Positions 24,598-33,129 of a stretch of DNA of 64,000 nucleotides are shown one piece after another. Every line of letters starts with the position of its first letter. Within the stretch, counting starts at the first letter, position 1. Position numbers and translations under genes: made by a program. Origin of the DNA: Lachnospiraceae bacterium XBB2008 (GTDB lineage: Bacteria; Bacillota; Clostridia; Lachnospirales; Lachnospiraceae); NCBI GenBank assembly GCA_900102235.1, contig FMVL01000005.1, positions 1 to 64,000 of the forward strand, in the 5' to 3' direction. The notes beneath the pieces were generated by a model. It was not told where the DNA came from and made no database searches. It was given only the letters and a program-made list of their open reading frames with translations.

Positions 24598-25587
24598 ATG
24601 CAAAAAGAAACTGTTACACTCACCATGTCTCCGTACAGCACACCTGACTTTTCTCATGCATCCGGTCAGGTAGCCTACAACATGACAAACGATTATCTCT
24701 TTCATCATGTCTTACAGACTGACAAGTATGCTCTGAAGGGCCTGATCTCGGCCCTGCTCCACAAGGACCCCGCTTTTATCGATTCGCTTGAGATCCGAAA
24801 CCCCATCATGATCGGAGATCATATCTCGGAAAAATCCTTCATACTCGACATCCTCATCTGTTTCAATGATGACAGCATCATGAACCTCGAGATGCAAGTC
24901 AAGAATCTGAAAAACTGGATCCCGCGCTCTCTCAGCTATCTGTGCAGGGAATTCGACAGACTCGATCACGGAGACGATTACGACAAAGTTAAGTCCGCAT
25001 ACCATGTCGGGTTCCTTGACTATACCCTCTTTCCGGATCACCCGGAGTTTTATGCCACATACCATATGAGAAACGATAAAGACAACCATCTGTATAGTGA
25101 CTTTTTCTCGCTGTCAGTGATAGAATTAAACCATACGGATATGGCAACCGAAGAGGATAAAGCTTATGGTATCGATACATGGGCTTCACTCTTCAAAGCA
25201 ACCACATGGGAGGAGATAAAAATGCTAGCTCAAACAGATCCATATATTGAATCAGCAGCTCATTCAATGTACAGCAGCGTCACTGATCCTGCCATACTTG
25301 ATATGTGCCGCAAACGCGACGAAGAGATCCGCGGAGATATCCGCCGGCGCGAGAAGCTCGCGGAGCAGGATAAACAGATTGCCGAGCAGGACAGGCAGAT
25401 CGCCGAGCAGGATAAGCAGATCGCCGAGCAGGATAAGAAGATTACCGAACAGGATAGACAGATTGCTGAACAGGATAAGCAGATCGCCGAGCAGGATAAG
25501 AAGATTACCGAACAGGACAAGCAAATTACCGAGCTAAAAAATGAAATCGCTGAACTAAAGAAGATAATCGATGAGATGAAACAATAA
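24598..25587 (+). CDS. Rpn/PD-(D/E)XK nuclease-family protein with heptad-repeat tail
   Basis: A 329-residue protein of the family often named recombination-promoting nuclease or PD-(D/E)XK transposase. The opening NDYLFHHVL matches the family's N-terminal motif, and the active-site pattern is LDILICFNDDSIMNLEMQV (Asp ... Glu-x-Gln). Residues ~255-310 are eight copies of EQD[KR][QK]I[AT] followed by two ELK heptads, an obvious coiled coil. A strong AGGAGG site precedes the ATG. Rpn proteins nick DNA and may act in recombination or phage defence; these are family-level ideas only. It is flanked by secreted-protein paralogs and followed by a terminator. Confidence 0.85.
   Translation: MQKETVTLTMSPYSTPDFSHASGQVAYNMTNDYLFHHVLQTDKYALKGLISALLHKDPAFIDSLEIRNPIMIGDHISEKSFILDILICFNDDSIMNLEMQVKNLKNWIPRSLSYLCREFDRLDHGDDYDKVKSAYHVGFLDYTLFPDHPEFYATYHMRNDKDNHLYSDFFSLSVIELNHTDMATEEDKAYGIDTWASLFKATTWEEIKMLAQTDPYIESAAHSMYSSVTDPAILDMCRKRDEEIRGDIRRREKLAEQDKQIAEQDRQIAEQDKQIAEQDKKITEQDRQIAEQDKQIAEQDKKITEQDKQITELKNEIAELKKIIDEMKQ
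25363..25530 (+). repeat. Eight tandem 21-bp repeats coding heptads
   Basis: Eight in-frame 21-base units, each encoding EQD[KR][QK]I[AT]. The units differ at a few positions and show a higher-order pattern (K-Q-I-A, K-K-I-T, R-Q-I-A recurring), suggesting duplication of multi-unit blocks. Copy number should be prone to change. Confidence 0.95.
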
Positions 25588-25601
25588 CAAAACCAAGATG
25601 T

Positions 25602-25639
25602 GAAATCCCGCCGTGAAAAGTCGCGGCGGGATTTCTTTA
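25602..25639 (+). terminator. Terminator of the Rpn-like gene
   Basis: Perfect 12-bp arms GAAATCCCGCCG and CGGCGGGATTTC around a 10-base loop, followed by TTTAT. Confidence 0.8.
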
Positions 25640-25667
25640 TGATATGAGATGACTTAGATCATTCAGA

Positions 25668-26864
25668 TCAATTAGTCTGTACCAGACCGATTGCGAACCG
25701 TCCGATACCAAGCGGCAGAGATACGGTGTTATCATTAAACGGAATATCCTTATATATATGCATTTCTCCACCGGGAAGAACCTGAACCGCACCATACTCA
25801 GCACCATCACCTCTGATAGAGTTGGGAACTCCCATAACAATATTGGCTACCGGTTCCTTGTTGGTACTTTCATATACAGGCTTACCGTCGGAGCCTTTTT
25901 CTCCGATATTGACCTGAAGCATTGCACCTACGGTATATCCGTTCTGTTCAGCTACTCCATTAATCGCGTTAACTGCGTCCGGAGCATTCTTGGATGTGAT
26001 ATTCCAGGTCTCTATATGAAGATTGGGATTCGGAAGCCCCATGAACAGAGCTGCAAATCCGGGCACGCTGTTGGCAAGATATGTACCGTTTACCTGTGAT
26101 CTGAGTGCGGAATGGTCGGAAAATACCACCATGCTCTTACCGTTTCGGATAGCTTCATTCAAATTTCGGAAATAAAGGTTATCTCTGTTCGCCTGAGCTA
26201 TTTTGGCCTGCTGGCTCTCATAATCGGCTCTTTGCCGGGCAAGAGCGGCATCCCGTGCGCTGAGATAAGCATTTAATTGTGAAAGCAGTTCCGCCCAGTT
26301 CATAGCTTGCATCTGCTGCATCGGAGATGAAGCAATCTTTTGTTCATCTGCAACTACAACCGGGCTGAATGCAAAACTTGTACCATCTATCTCATAGGTT
26401 ACATCTGAATTGAATTTATATAATTCATAACTAAATTCAATATTATAACCTTCAGGATAGTCCCTGTATGAACCCGTTTCTATCAGAGTTGCATTCTCTG
26501 TCAACCCGGTTAATGATAACCCGGCTACCGGAACTAAGTCGCCAGCCTCACTACCGGTAATTTTCATAATGACCGTATCTTTAGGGATTGTTCCCGTAAA
26601 TGGCAGAGGGCTACCTGTCTCTTGTTGATTGGTAAGAAGATTACTGAAGGTGTCCCGTGATATAAGCAGAAAAGTCCCATTACCTCCAACGCCTTCATAC
26701 AAAGCGGTATAATCAAAGCTTGGTAATACCGTAGTTGGTGGATTATACGCCCCCGCATCCAGCTTAAACACCGGCAGCGTCAGCACCAGTACCGCCGCCA
26801 TTGTAATGATAGCAACTAATGATCTAAGGGCACCTGCACCCCTCCATTTCCGAGTATTCATCAT
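25668..26864 (-). CDS. Secreted protein of unknown function (paralog B)
   Basis: A 398-residue protein with a signal peptide (AAVLVLTLPVFKLDAGA, cut near residue 40). Its N-terminal ~170 residues are unlike paralog A; a helical Gln/Ala/Arg-rich stretch follows; the C-terminal ~180 residues match paralog A (YFRNLNEA, NGTYLAN, NPNLHIETWNIT, APDAVNAIN, LQVNIGEKG). The function is unknown. I start at the ATG pair at 26861-26864, which has GAGAGG upstream, not at the frame's earlier 26942 codon. It diverges from the histidine kinase gene. Confidence 0.75.
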   Translation of the reverse strand: MMNTRKWRGAGALRSLVAIITMAAVLVLTLPVFKLDAGAYNPPTTVLPSFDYTALYEGVGGNGTFLLISRDTFSNLLTNQQETGSPLPFTGTIPKDTVIMKITGSEAGDLVPVAGLSLTGLTENATLIETGSYRDYPEGYNIEFSYELYKFNSDVTYEIDGTSFAFSPVVVADEQKIASSPMQQMQAMNWAELLSQLNAYLSARDAALARQRADYESQQAKIAQANRDNLYFRNLNEAIRNGKSMVVFSDHSALRSQVNGTYLANSVPGFAALFMGLPNPNLHIETWNITSKNAPDAVNAINGVAEQNGYTVGAMLQVNIGEKGSDGKPVYESTNKEPVANIVMGVPNSIRGDGAEYGAVQVLPGGEMHIYKDIPFNDNTVSLPLGIGRFAIGLVQTN

Positions 26865-27042
26865 ATGTGTTACCTCTCTTTCATTTATTTGAGATCTTCC
26901 GTAAGAAGACCTCCGGTAACACAAACCTATCAGATAGCACATGCCTTTTCAGCACATCATGTCTATTCGGTGGTTTTCGATGCGTAAGCGGAACTTTACA
27001 CATATTTTATCTTTCTTTAATTGTACTGAGCTCGTTCTGTGC

Positions 27043-27048
27043 TACACT
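27043..27048 (+). promoter_or_regulatory. Extended -10 element of the histidine kinase gene
   Basis: TGCTACACT (TGn plus TACACT) ends 6 bases before the ATG at 27055, so transcription would start on the start codon itself. No ribosome site is present. A leaderless message is suggested. Confidence 0.45.
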
Positions 27049-27054
27049 TAACCT

Positions 27055-28143
27055 ATGAAACTCCGTACCAGGCTAATAGCGACTTTTTGCGCGATCATAC
27101 TTCTGCCCATCCTGCTGGCATCCGTGTCGTTCATGTTCACGGGGCCCTATACGACCATGGCTCAATCCAGACTGGTACTCACGCTCGTACTGATCCTTCT
27201 GATCACATCCATCTGTTTGTGCATATGGATATGGACCAGTTTCCTTGACCCGGTCTCACAGCTCAACAAAGCCCTGCAGAAGGTCGCGGAAGGGGACTTA
27301 AACTATCAGCTCGATCCCGAGCAATATAAGGATAAGGGCGAAATATACGACATGATCCGCAACTATGAGGACATGCGCCTGCGCCTGAAGGAATCCCAGG
27401 ATGAGATGATGGAGCATGAACATGCAAACCGCGAGCTCATAAGCAACATTTCCCATGACTTAAAGACCCCCATCACTTCCGTAAAAGGATATGTCGAGGG
27501 GATCATGGACGGAGTAGCCGATACACCCGAAAAGATGGACCGATACATCAAGACCATCTATAACAAGGCAAATGACATGGACAGGCTCATCAACGAGCTC
27601 ACGATCTATGCAGGTATAGATACGAACCGGATTCCCTACAACTTCCACCGTATCAACATCGCCGATTATTTCGGAGACTGCATCGAGGAAGTGGGGCTCG
27701 ACCTGGAAAGCCGCAATATCACGCTCAACTACTCCAATATCACAGCGCCCGACACCATGGTAATCGCTGACCCGGAGCAGATGAAGCGTGTCATCAACAA
27801 CATAATCAGTAACTCCGTCAAATACATCGATAAGCCCAACGGAGTCATAGATATCAGGATCCTGGATGAGGTCGATTCCATCAGGATCGAGATCGAGGAT
27901 AACGGCAAAGGCATCGCCCCCAAAGATCTGGCGCGGATCTTCGAGCGATTCTACCGTACCGACTCGTCGCGCAACTCCTCTCAGGGCGGAAGCGGCATCG
28001 GATTATCCATAGTCAAAAAGATCATCGAAGACCACGGCGGTTACATCTGGGCAACCAGCAAAGAAGGCGAAGGCACCTGCATACATTTCGTTCTGAGAAA
28101 GTATTTTGAACCGGATGAACCCGATACCACCGAAGAAGAATAA
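27055..28143 (+). CDS. Sensor histidine kinase
   Basis: A 362-residue membrane kinase. Two helices (about 8-29 and 40-60) enclose only a short outside loop, so it probably senses within or near the membrane. HAMP follows (about 62-115), then the phospho-acceptor His134 in SHDLKTPITS, and the ATPase domain with N box (NNIISNSVKY), G1 (DNGKGI), F box (FERFYR) and G2 (GSGIGLSIV). It precedes its response regulator by 38 bases. The signal is unknown. The start codon lacks a ribosome site. Confidence 0.93.
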   Translation: MKLRTRLIATFCAIILLPILLASVSFMFTGPYTTMAQSRLVLTLVLILLITSICLCIWIWTSFLDPVSQLNKALQKVAEGDLNYQLDPEQYKDKGEIYDMIRNYEDMRLRLKESQDEMMEHEHANRELISNISHDLKTPITSVKGYVEGIMDGVADTPEKMDRYIKTIYNKANDMDRLINELTIYAGIDTNRIPYNFHRINIADYFGDCIEEVGLDLESRNITLNYSNITAPDTMVIADPEQMKRVINNIISNSVKYIDKPNGVIDIRILDEVDSIRIEIEDNGKGIAPKDLARIFERFYRTDSSRNSSQGGSGIGLSIVKKIIEDHGGYIWATSKEGEGTCIHFVLRKYFEPDEPDTTEEE

Positions 28144-28181
28144 GCAGACACCGGACAGAGATAATAAGAAAGGACACCACA

Positions 28182-28871
<690 letters not shown>

Positions 28872-28903
28872 TCATTTTACGCCGGTTTCCTTACACTTTT
28901 GGA

Positions 28904-28957
28904 TTGACACAGGAGGCAGCATGCCTTTATAATCAAATCAGTAATCATTACTGATTT
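28904..28957 (+). promoter_or_regulatory. PerR promoter with perfect Fur/PerR-type box
   Basis: TTGACA (28904-28909), 18 bases, then TATAAT (28928-28933) make a consensus promoter. A perfect 23-base palindrome, arms AAATCAGTAAT and ATTACTGATTT around C, lies at 28935-28957 across the expected start site. Its core TAATCATTA fits the Fur/PerR box, so PerR should repress its own operon. Confidence 0.85.
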
Positions 28958-28966
28958 GGAGGATAT

Positions 28967-29353
28967 ATGGCACTTAAATATTCCCGCCAAAGAGAAGCCA
29001 TAAAAGAAAACCTTATGTCCCGCAGGGATCACCCCACTGCAGATGCTGTATATTTAAGCATCCGTGAGGAGTATCCCAATATTTCTCTGGGCACCGTATA
29101 CCGTAATCTCCAGCTTCTTACTGAGCTTGGTGAACTTCAGAAGATCCGGGTCGGCGACGGTCTGGACCATTTCGATGCTGACACCAGCACACATTACCAC
29201 TTCTATTGCAATAAATGCGGCGCCGTGATCGACATGGACATGGACGCTATCGAAGAGATCAACGATATCGCTTCCAAGACTTTTGACGGTATCATCGAAT
29301 CTCATAATCTCACTTTCTCCGGTATATGCGGACGCTGTATACCGAAGTCATAA
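28967..29353 (+). CDS. perR: PerR-type peroxide-sensing repressor (Fur family)
   Basis: A 128-residue Fur-family protein with N-terminal winged helix (HPTADAVY..., ISLGTVYRNLQLL recognition helix) and metal-binding C-terminus. The HFDADTSTHYHFYC segment matches the PerR regulatory metal site, and CNKCG plus CGRC make the structural Zn site. PerR with Fe2+ is oxidised by peroxide and leaves DNA. The next gene, a reverse rubrerythrin, is a classic target. GGAGG lies close to the ATG. Confidence 0.92.
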   Translation: MALKYSRQREAIKENLMSRRDHPTADAVYLSIREEYPNISLGTVYRNLQLLTELGELQKIRVGDGLDHFDADTSTHYHFYCNKCGAVIDMDMDAIEEINDIASKTFDGIIESHNLTFSGICGRCIPKS

Positions 29354-29384
29354 AGCAAAAACCAATGTTTAAGGAGGAAAAGAA

Positions 29385-29969
29385 ATGAAATATGTATGTT
29401 CCGTATGCGGTTATATCCACGAAGGCGACGCAGCACCTGCAGAGTGCCCCGTATGCCACGCAAGCGGTGATAAGTTCAAGGTAGTAGAAGGTGAACTTAC
29501 ACTTGCAGCCGAGCATGAGTTCGGTATCTATGAGAAGACAGTTAAGAACAATCCCGATATAACTGAAGAGGATAAGAAGTTCATATATGACCAGCTGGTT
29601 GCAAACTTCAACGGTGAATGCTCTGAAGTAGGCATGTATCTGTGCATGGCACGCATCGCTCACAGAGAAGGTTATCCCGAGGTTGGCCTTTATTGGGAAA
29701 AAGCAGCTTTTGAGGAAGCTGAGCATGCAGCTAAGTTCGCAGAACTCCTCGGATCCGATCTGGAAAAGAACATGACTGCTTCAACCAAGCAGAATCTTTC
29801 ATGGAGAGTTGACTGCGAGTTCGGTGCAACCCAGGGTAAGTTCGATCTGGCAGCATGCGCCAAGAAGAACGGCCTCGATGCTATCCATGATACAGTTCAC
29901 GAGATGGCACGCGACGAAGCAAGACACGGCAAAGCTCTTAAGGGCCTGCTCGAGAGATATTTCAAATAA
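29385..29969 (+). CDS. Reverse rubrerythrin (rubredoxin domain first)
   Basis: A 194-residue peroxide-reducing non-haem iron protein. The rubredoxin centre is at the N-terminus (Cys5, Cys8, Cys21, Cys24 in CSVCG and CPVC), the reverse of classical rubrerythrin. The diiron four-helix domain follows, with [14 protein letters not shown] and [13 protein letters not shown] ligand motifs. In clostridia such proteins are the end point of NADH-dependent peroxide reduction and are strongly PerR-controlled. It is 31 bases after perR and ends at a strong terminator. Confidence 0.93.
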   Translation: MKYVCSVCGYIHEGDAAPAECPVCHASGDKFKVVEGELTLAAEHEFGIYEKTVKNNPDITEEDKKFIYDQLVANFNGECSEVGMYLCMARIAHREGYPEVGLYWEKAAFEEAEHAAKFAELLGSDLEKNMTASTKQNLSWRVDCEFGATQGKFDLAACAKKNGLDAIHDTVHEMARDEARHGKALKGLLERYFK

Positions 29970-29990
29970 ATACAGAATATAATACATGAA

Positions 29991-30020
29991 AAACGGGTCG
30001 CATATGCGACCCGTTTTTTT
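29991..30020. terminator. Bidirectional terminator after reverse rubrerythrin
   Basis: A continuous palindrome (arms AAACGGGTCGCAT and ATGCGACCCGTTT) with T8 downstream on plus and an A-run upstream serving the convergent minus-strand gene. Confidence 0.9.
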
Positions 30021-30034
30021 GCGTTTCAAAGGGG

Positions 30035-31651
30035 TTACATCCCTGTAATGCTTATAAGCGTACTCCTGACGGAACCCGTTCCACGGGTAAGTTTTACGAA
30101 CAGGTCGCTTACCTTCTCACCCAGTCCGGCTTCCCACAGGTCAACCGCAAAGATCGTCTCATCCTCAAGAATGGGTTTGATCAACTCGCGGGCTTTACTT
30201 TCATCCATCCCGAGGCTTGCCTTTTTCATAACAGGAAGCAGGTCGTCAAATCTCGGATCGGAACTTAACTCAAACTCATTTCCCTCATCATCAACAGCCA
30301 TCAGATATCTGAGCCATCCTGCAAAAACGAGCGGAACAGCCTTCAGAGAATTGATATCCATGCCGTTCTTGATATAGTTTTTCACAGTCTCACCGAAACG
30401 GATCGGCAGTTTCTGTGAAGTATCCGTTGCAATCCTCTGAGGAGTATCGGGCATGAACGGATTGGGAAGTCTGGTGCCGACCACCGTATCGATGAAGTTC
30501 TTGGGATCGATGACACCGGGATCGGTAACGACCGGAAGGCCTTCGGTATATCCGATCCGTCTGATAAGTCTGACCAGATCCTCATCCTTCATCTCTTCGG
30601 AGATCTTGTCATAGCCAAGCAGGCATCCGTACACTGCCAGAGCGGTATGAAGAGGATTTAAGCATGTGCAGACCTTCATGCGCTCGACCTTATCCACAGT
30701 CTCTCTGGCCGTAAAGATGACGCCGGCTTTCTCCAGCGGAGGCCTGCCGTTCGGGAATGCATCCTCTATGACCAGATATTCGCACTCCTCTGCATTAACA
30801 AAGGATGCGACATATGTATTCTTGGATGTGATGACGCTCTCAAGTCCTTCGATCGCATCTTTTTCAAGCATCTCCTCTACGGACTTGTCAGGTCTGGGAG
30901 TTATCTTATCTATCATGCTCCAGGGGAAAGACACGCGTGATGCGTCTTCCACATAGTCTAAGAATCCCGCATCTGCCAGTCCTCTGTCTGTCCATGCTTT
31001 TGCAAAAGCATATACAGCGTCGTGAAGCTTATCGCCGTTATGCGAGCAGTTATCCGTGCTCACCATCGCTATCGGGTATGCCCCGGCTGCGAATCTTGAA
31101 TACAGAAGAGAAACAACCTTACCGAGGTAACTGCCGGGCTTCTTGGGGCCTGCCTCGAAATCCGCACTGATCGCCGGAAGAACACTTCCGGAACCGTCTT
31201 TAACGCTGTAACCCTTTTCCGTAATGGTAAAAGTGGCCATCTGAAGAGAAGGGGATGCAAAAATGTCTTTAAGACGCCCGAATTCCGCATCGTTTTCGGA
31301 ATCCAGAATGCATGATTCCGCGATGCTGCCTACTATGGTTTTTTCCGTGGAACCATCCGCGCGCAGCGTTACCATGAGGGACAGCTCGTCATGAGGGCGG
31401 TTCATCTTCTCGATGATCTCGTAATCATAACCTTCCACACAGGTGATCCCCCGGTCCATCTCTCCCGAGTCAAGGAGTTTCTGCGCGAGCATCGCATGAA
31501 AAGCACGGAATATGTTTCCCGCTCCGAAGTGCACCCACACCGGTTTTTCCATGGTCGCAGATCGAACTTCCTCTATATCAAAAGCTGGGAGTCTGTATCC
31601 CTTATCCTCCCATGCCTTCCTGTCAGCTATTCCTTTAAGATCCAGTCTCAT
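30035..31651 (-). CDS. Mannitol dehydrogenase family oxidoreductase (fructuronate reductase-like)
   Basis: A 538-residue NAD(P)-dependent long-chain sugar or sugar-acid dehydrogenase. The N-terminal Rossmann region has VHFGAGNIFRAF; the C-terminal domain has the K...N..H catalytic pattern in KVCTCLNPLHTAL. Relatives reduce D-fructuronate or D-tagaturonate or oxidise mannitol; the substrate cannot be fixed here. ATG at 31651 has AAGGAG at good spacing. It follows, 32 bases on, three genes of a polar amino-acid-type ABC transporter, an odd pairing. Confidence 0.85.
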   Translation of the reverse strand: MRLDLKGIADRKAWEDKGYRLPAFDIEEVRSATMEKPVWVHFGAGNIFRAFHAMLAQKLLDSGEMDRGITCVEGYDYEIIEKMNRPHDELSLMVTLRADGSTEKTIVGSIAESCILDSENDAEFGRLKDIFASPSLQMATFTITEKGYSVKDGSGSVLPAISADFEAGPKKPGSYLGKVVSLLYSRFAAGAYPIAMVSTDNCSHNGDKLHDAVYAFAKAWTDRGLADAGFLDYVEDASRVSFPWSMIDKITPRPDKSVEEMLEKDAIEGLESVITSKNTYVASFVNAEECEYLVIEDAFPNGRPPLEKAGVIFTARETVDKVERMKVCTCLNPLHTALAVYGCLLGYDKISEEMKDEDLVRLIRRIGYTEGLPVVTDPGVIDPKNFIDTVVGTRLPNPFMPDTPQRIATDTSQKLPIRFGETVKNYIKNGMDINSLKAVPLVFAGWLRYLMAVDDEGNEFELSSDPRFDDLLPVMKKASLGMDESKARELIKPILEDETIFAVDLWEAGLGEKVSDLFVKLTRGTGSVRSTLISITGM

Positions 31652-31683
31652 ATCACGATCTCCTTCTTGCCTTCGACTTAACC

Positions 31684-32436
31684 TCAACCGGTATAACCGG
31701 CCAAAAACTGCTTCGTACGCTCCTCTTTCGGGTTATCGATAACCTCACCCGGTACACCCTGCTCCACTATGACTCCGCCGTCCATGAAGATGACCTTGTC
31801 GGATACATCGTGAGCGAAACTCATCTCATGCGTAACTATGATCATCGTGGTCTTCTGCTCCGCAAGAGACCTGATGACCTTAAGAACCTCTCCCGTAAGC
31901 TCCGGGTCCAGAGCCGAAGTGGGCTCATCAAAACACAGTATATCCGGCTTTAGCGCCAGAGCTCTGGCGATCGCAACTCGCTGCTGCTGTCCGCCCGAAA
32001 GCTGATGGGGATAGTTATTCATACGGTCCGAAAGCCCCATCTGATCGAGGAGTCTTCGGCCGTTTTCTTCTATGGCTTTGATATCGGGATCCGGAGTCGT
32101 AAGCTTCGGTGCCAGGCACACATTTTCCAGTGCGGTATACTGCGGAAAAAGATTAAACTGCTGGAATACCAATCCGAAATGCAGACGTCTGCGACGGATC
32201 TCCTCCGGACCTGGAATGGGAGCATGTGCATCGAATATCGTCTCTCCGCGAACCGCAATGGTTCCTTCATCGGCACTCTCAAGGAAATTCAGGCACCGAA
32301 GAAGCGTGGTCTTGCCGCTTCCGGACGACCCGATTATCGAGACGGACTCTCCTTCCTCCATGGAAAAAGAGATCCCTTTAAGTATGGTCACCGAATCGAA
32401 ACTTTTCTGAATGTTGTTTACTTCGAGAATAGACAT
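31684..32436 (-). CDS. Polar amino-acid-type ABC transporter ATPase
   Basis: A 250-residue GlnQ/HisP-type ATPase. Walker [10 protein letters not shown], signature [14 protein letters not shown], Walker B ILCFDEP and the H-loop VTHEM are intact. It drives import through the permease encoded just upstream. ATG at 32436 (MSILEV) is chosen over an upstream TTG at 32460. Confidence 0.93.
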   Translation of the reverse strand: MSILEVNNIQKSFDSVTILKGISFSMEEGESVSIIGSSGSGKTTLLRCLNFLESADEGTIAVRGETIFDAHAPIPGPEEIRRRRLHFGLVFQQFNLFPQYTALENVCLAPKLTTPDPDIKAIEENGRRLLDQMGLSDRMNNYPHQLSGGQQQRVAIARALALKPDILCFDEPTSALDPELTGEVLKVIRSLAEQKTTMIIVTHEMSFAHDVSDKVIFMDGGVIVEQGVPGEVIDNPKEERTKQFLAGYTG

Positions 32437-32469
32437 ACCGTATCTATACGCTCCGTGCAAATGGGTTCA

Positions 32470-33126
32470 TCATCTGAAATAGCTCAGTTTCTTCTCGATA
32501 TAGCCGAACAGCAGAGTAAGCAGTCCGCTGAACAGCAGATAGAAGATACCTGTATAGAACAAAGGCCAGATGATACCGCTGGATTTGATGAACGCCTGAC
32601 CGTTCCAAATGATCTCATAAACAGCAATAACCCTGGCCAGGGATGTATCCTTGACCAGAGTTATGATCTCGTTTGACATAGGCGGAACTATACGCTTGAT
32701 GACCTGAAGCAGGACAACCTTAAAGAATATCTGCTTTTTGGTCATACCCAGGACCTGTCCGGCCTCATACTGGCCTACAGGTATCGACTGGATACCGCCT
32801 CTGAATATTTCCGAAAAATAGCACGAATAGTTGATAACAAACGCAACCAGCGCTGCCATAAACCTTCCGTTGGGAGATCCGCCCCATATATTTACCCCGA
32901 AGAAAATGCCCGGGCCGTAATAAATGATAAGGAGCTGAAGCATCAGAGGCGTTCCCCTGATGATCCATATCAGGAATCTGATAGGGTACTTGATCACGCC
33001 CAGTTTCTCCATCGATCCGAAACTTAAGAGAAGTCCCAGAGGAAGAGAAAGCAGGAGCGTAAGCGCAAATAATTTGATTGTCCCTAAAAACCCTTCAAGA
33101 AGGGATAGCGTTACTGTTGCAAACAT
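32470..33126 (-). CDS. Polar amino-acid-type ABC transporter permease
   Basis: A 218-residue membrane protein of the HisM/GlnP type with about five helices and the EAA-loop sequence (GMTKKQIFFKVVLLQ). The conserved IRGTPLMLQL motif near residue 55 is typical of the family. It starts 3 bases after the binding-protein gene and would form the channel as a dimer. Confidence 0.93.
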   Translation of the reverse strand: MFATVTLSLLEGFLGTIKLFALTLLLSLPLGLLLSFGSMEKLGVIKYPIRFLIWIIRGTPLMLQLLIIYYGPGIFFGVNIWGGSPNGRFMAALVAFVINYSCYFSEIFRGGIQSIPVGQYEAGQVLGMTKKQIFFKVVLLQVIKRIVPPMSNEIITLVKDTSLARVIAVYEIIWNGQAFIKSSGIIWPLFYTGIFYLLFSGLLTLLFGYIEKKLSYFR

Positions 33127-33129
33127 ATA

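Noticed and set aside
25260-25524. Two 86-codon minus-strand frames of Leu/Ser/Cys repeats
   Set aside because: They are antisense to the in-frame 21-bp repeats of the Rpn-like gene; the plus frame has the ribosome site and the catalytic motifs.
25363-25530. CRISPR-like tandem repeat
   Set aside because: Units are contiguous without spacers, are 21 bp, and code heptads within a gene.
24598-25587. Insertion sequence
   Set aside because: The Rpn-like protein is named a transposase in some databases, but no terminal inverted repeats or target duplications are seen around it.
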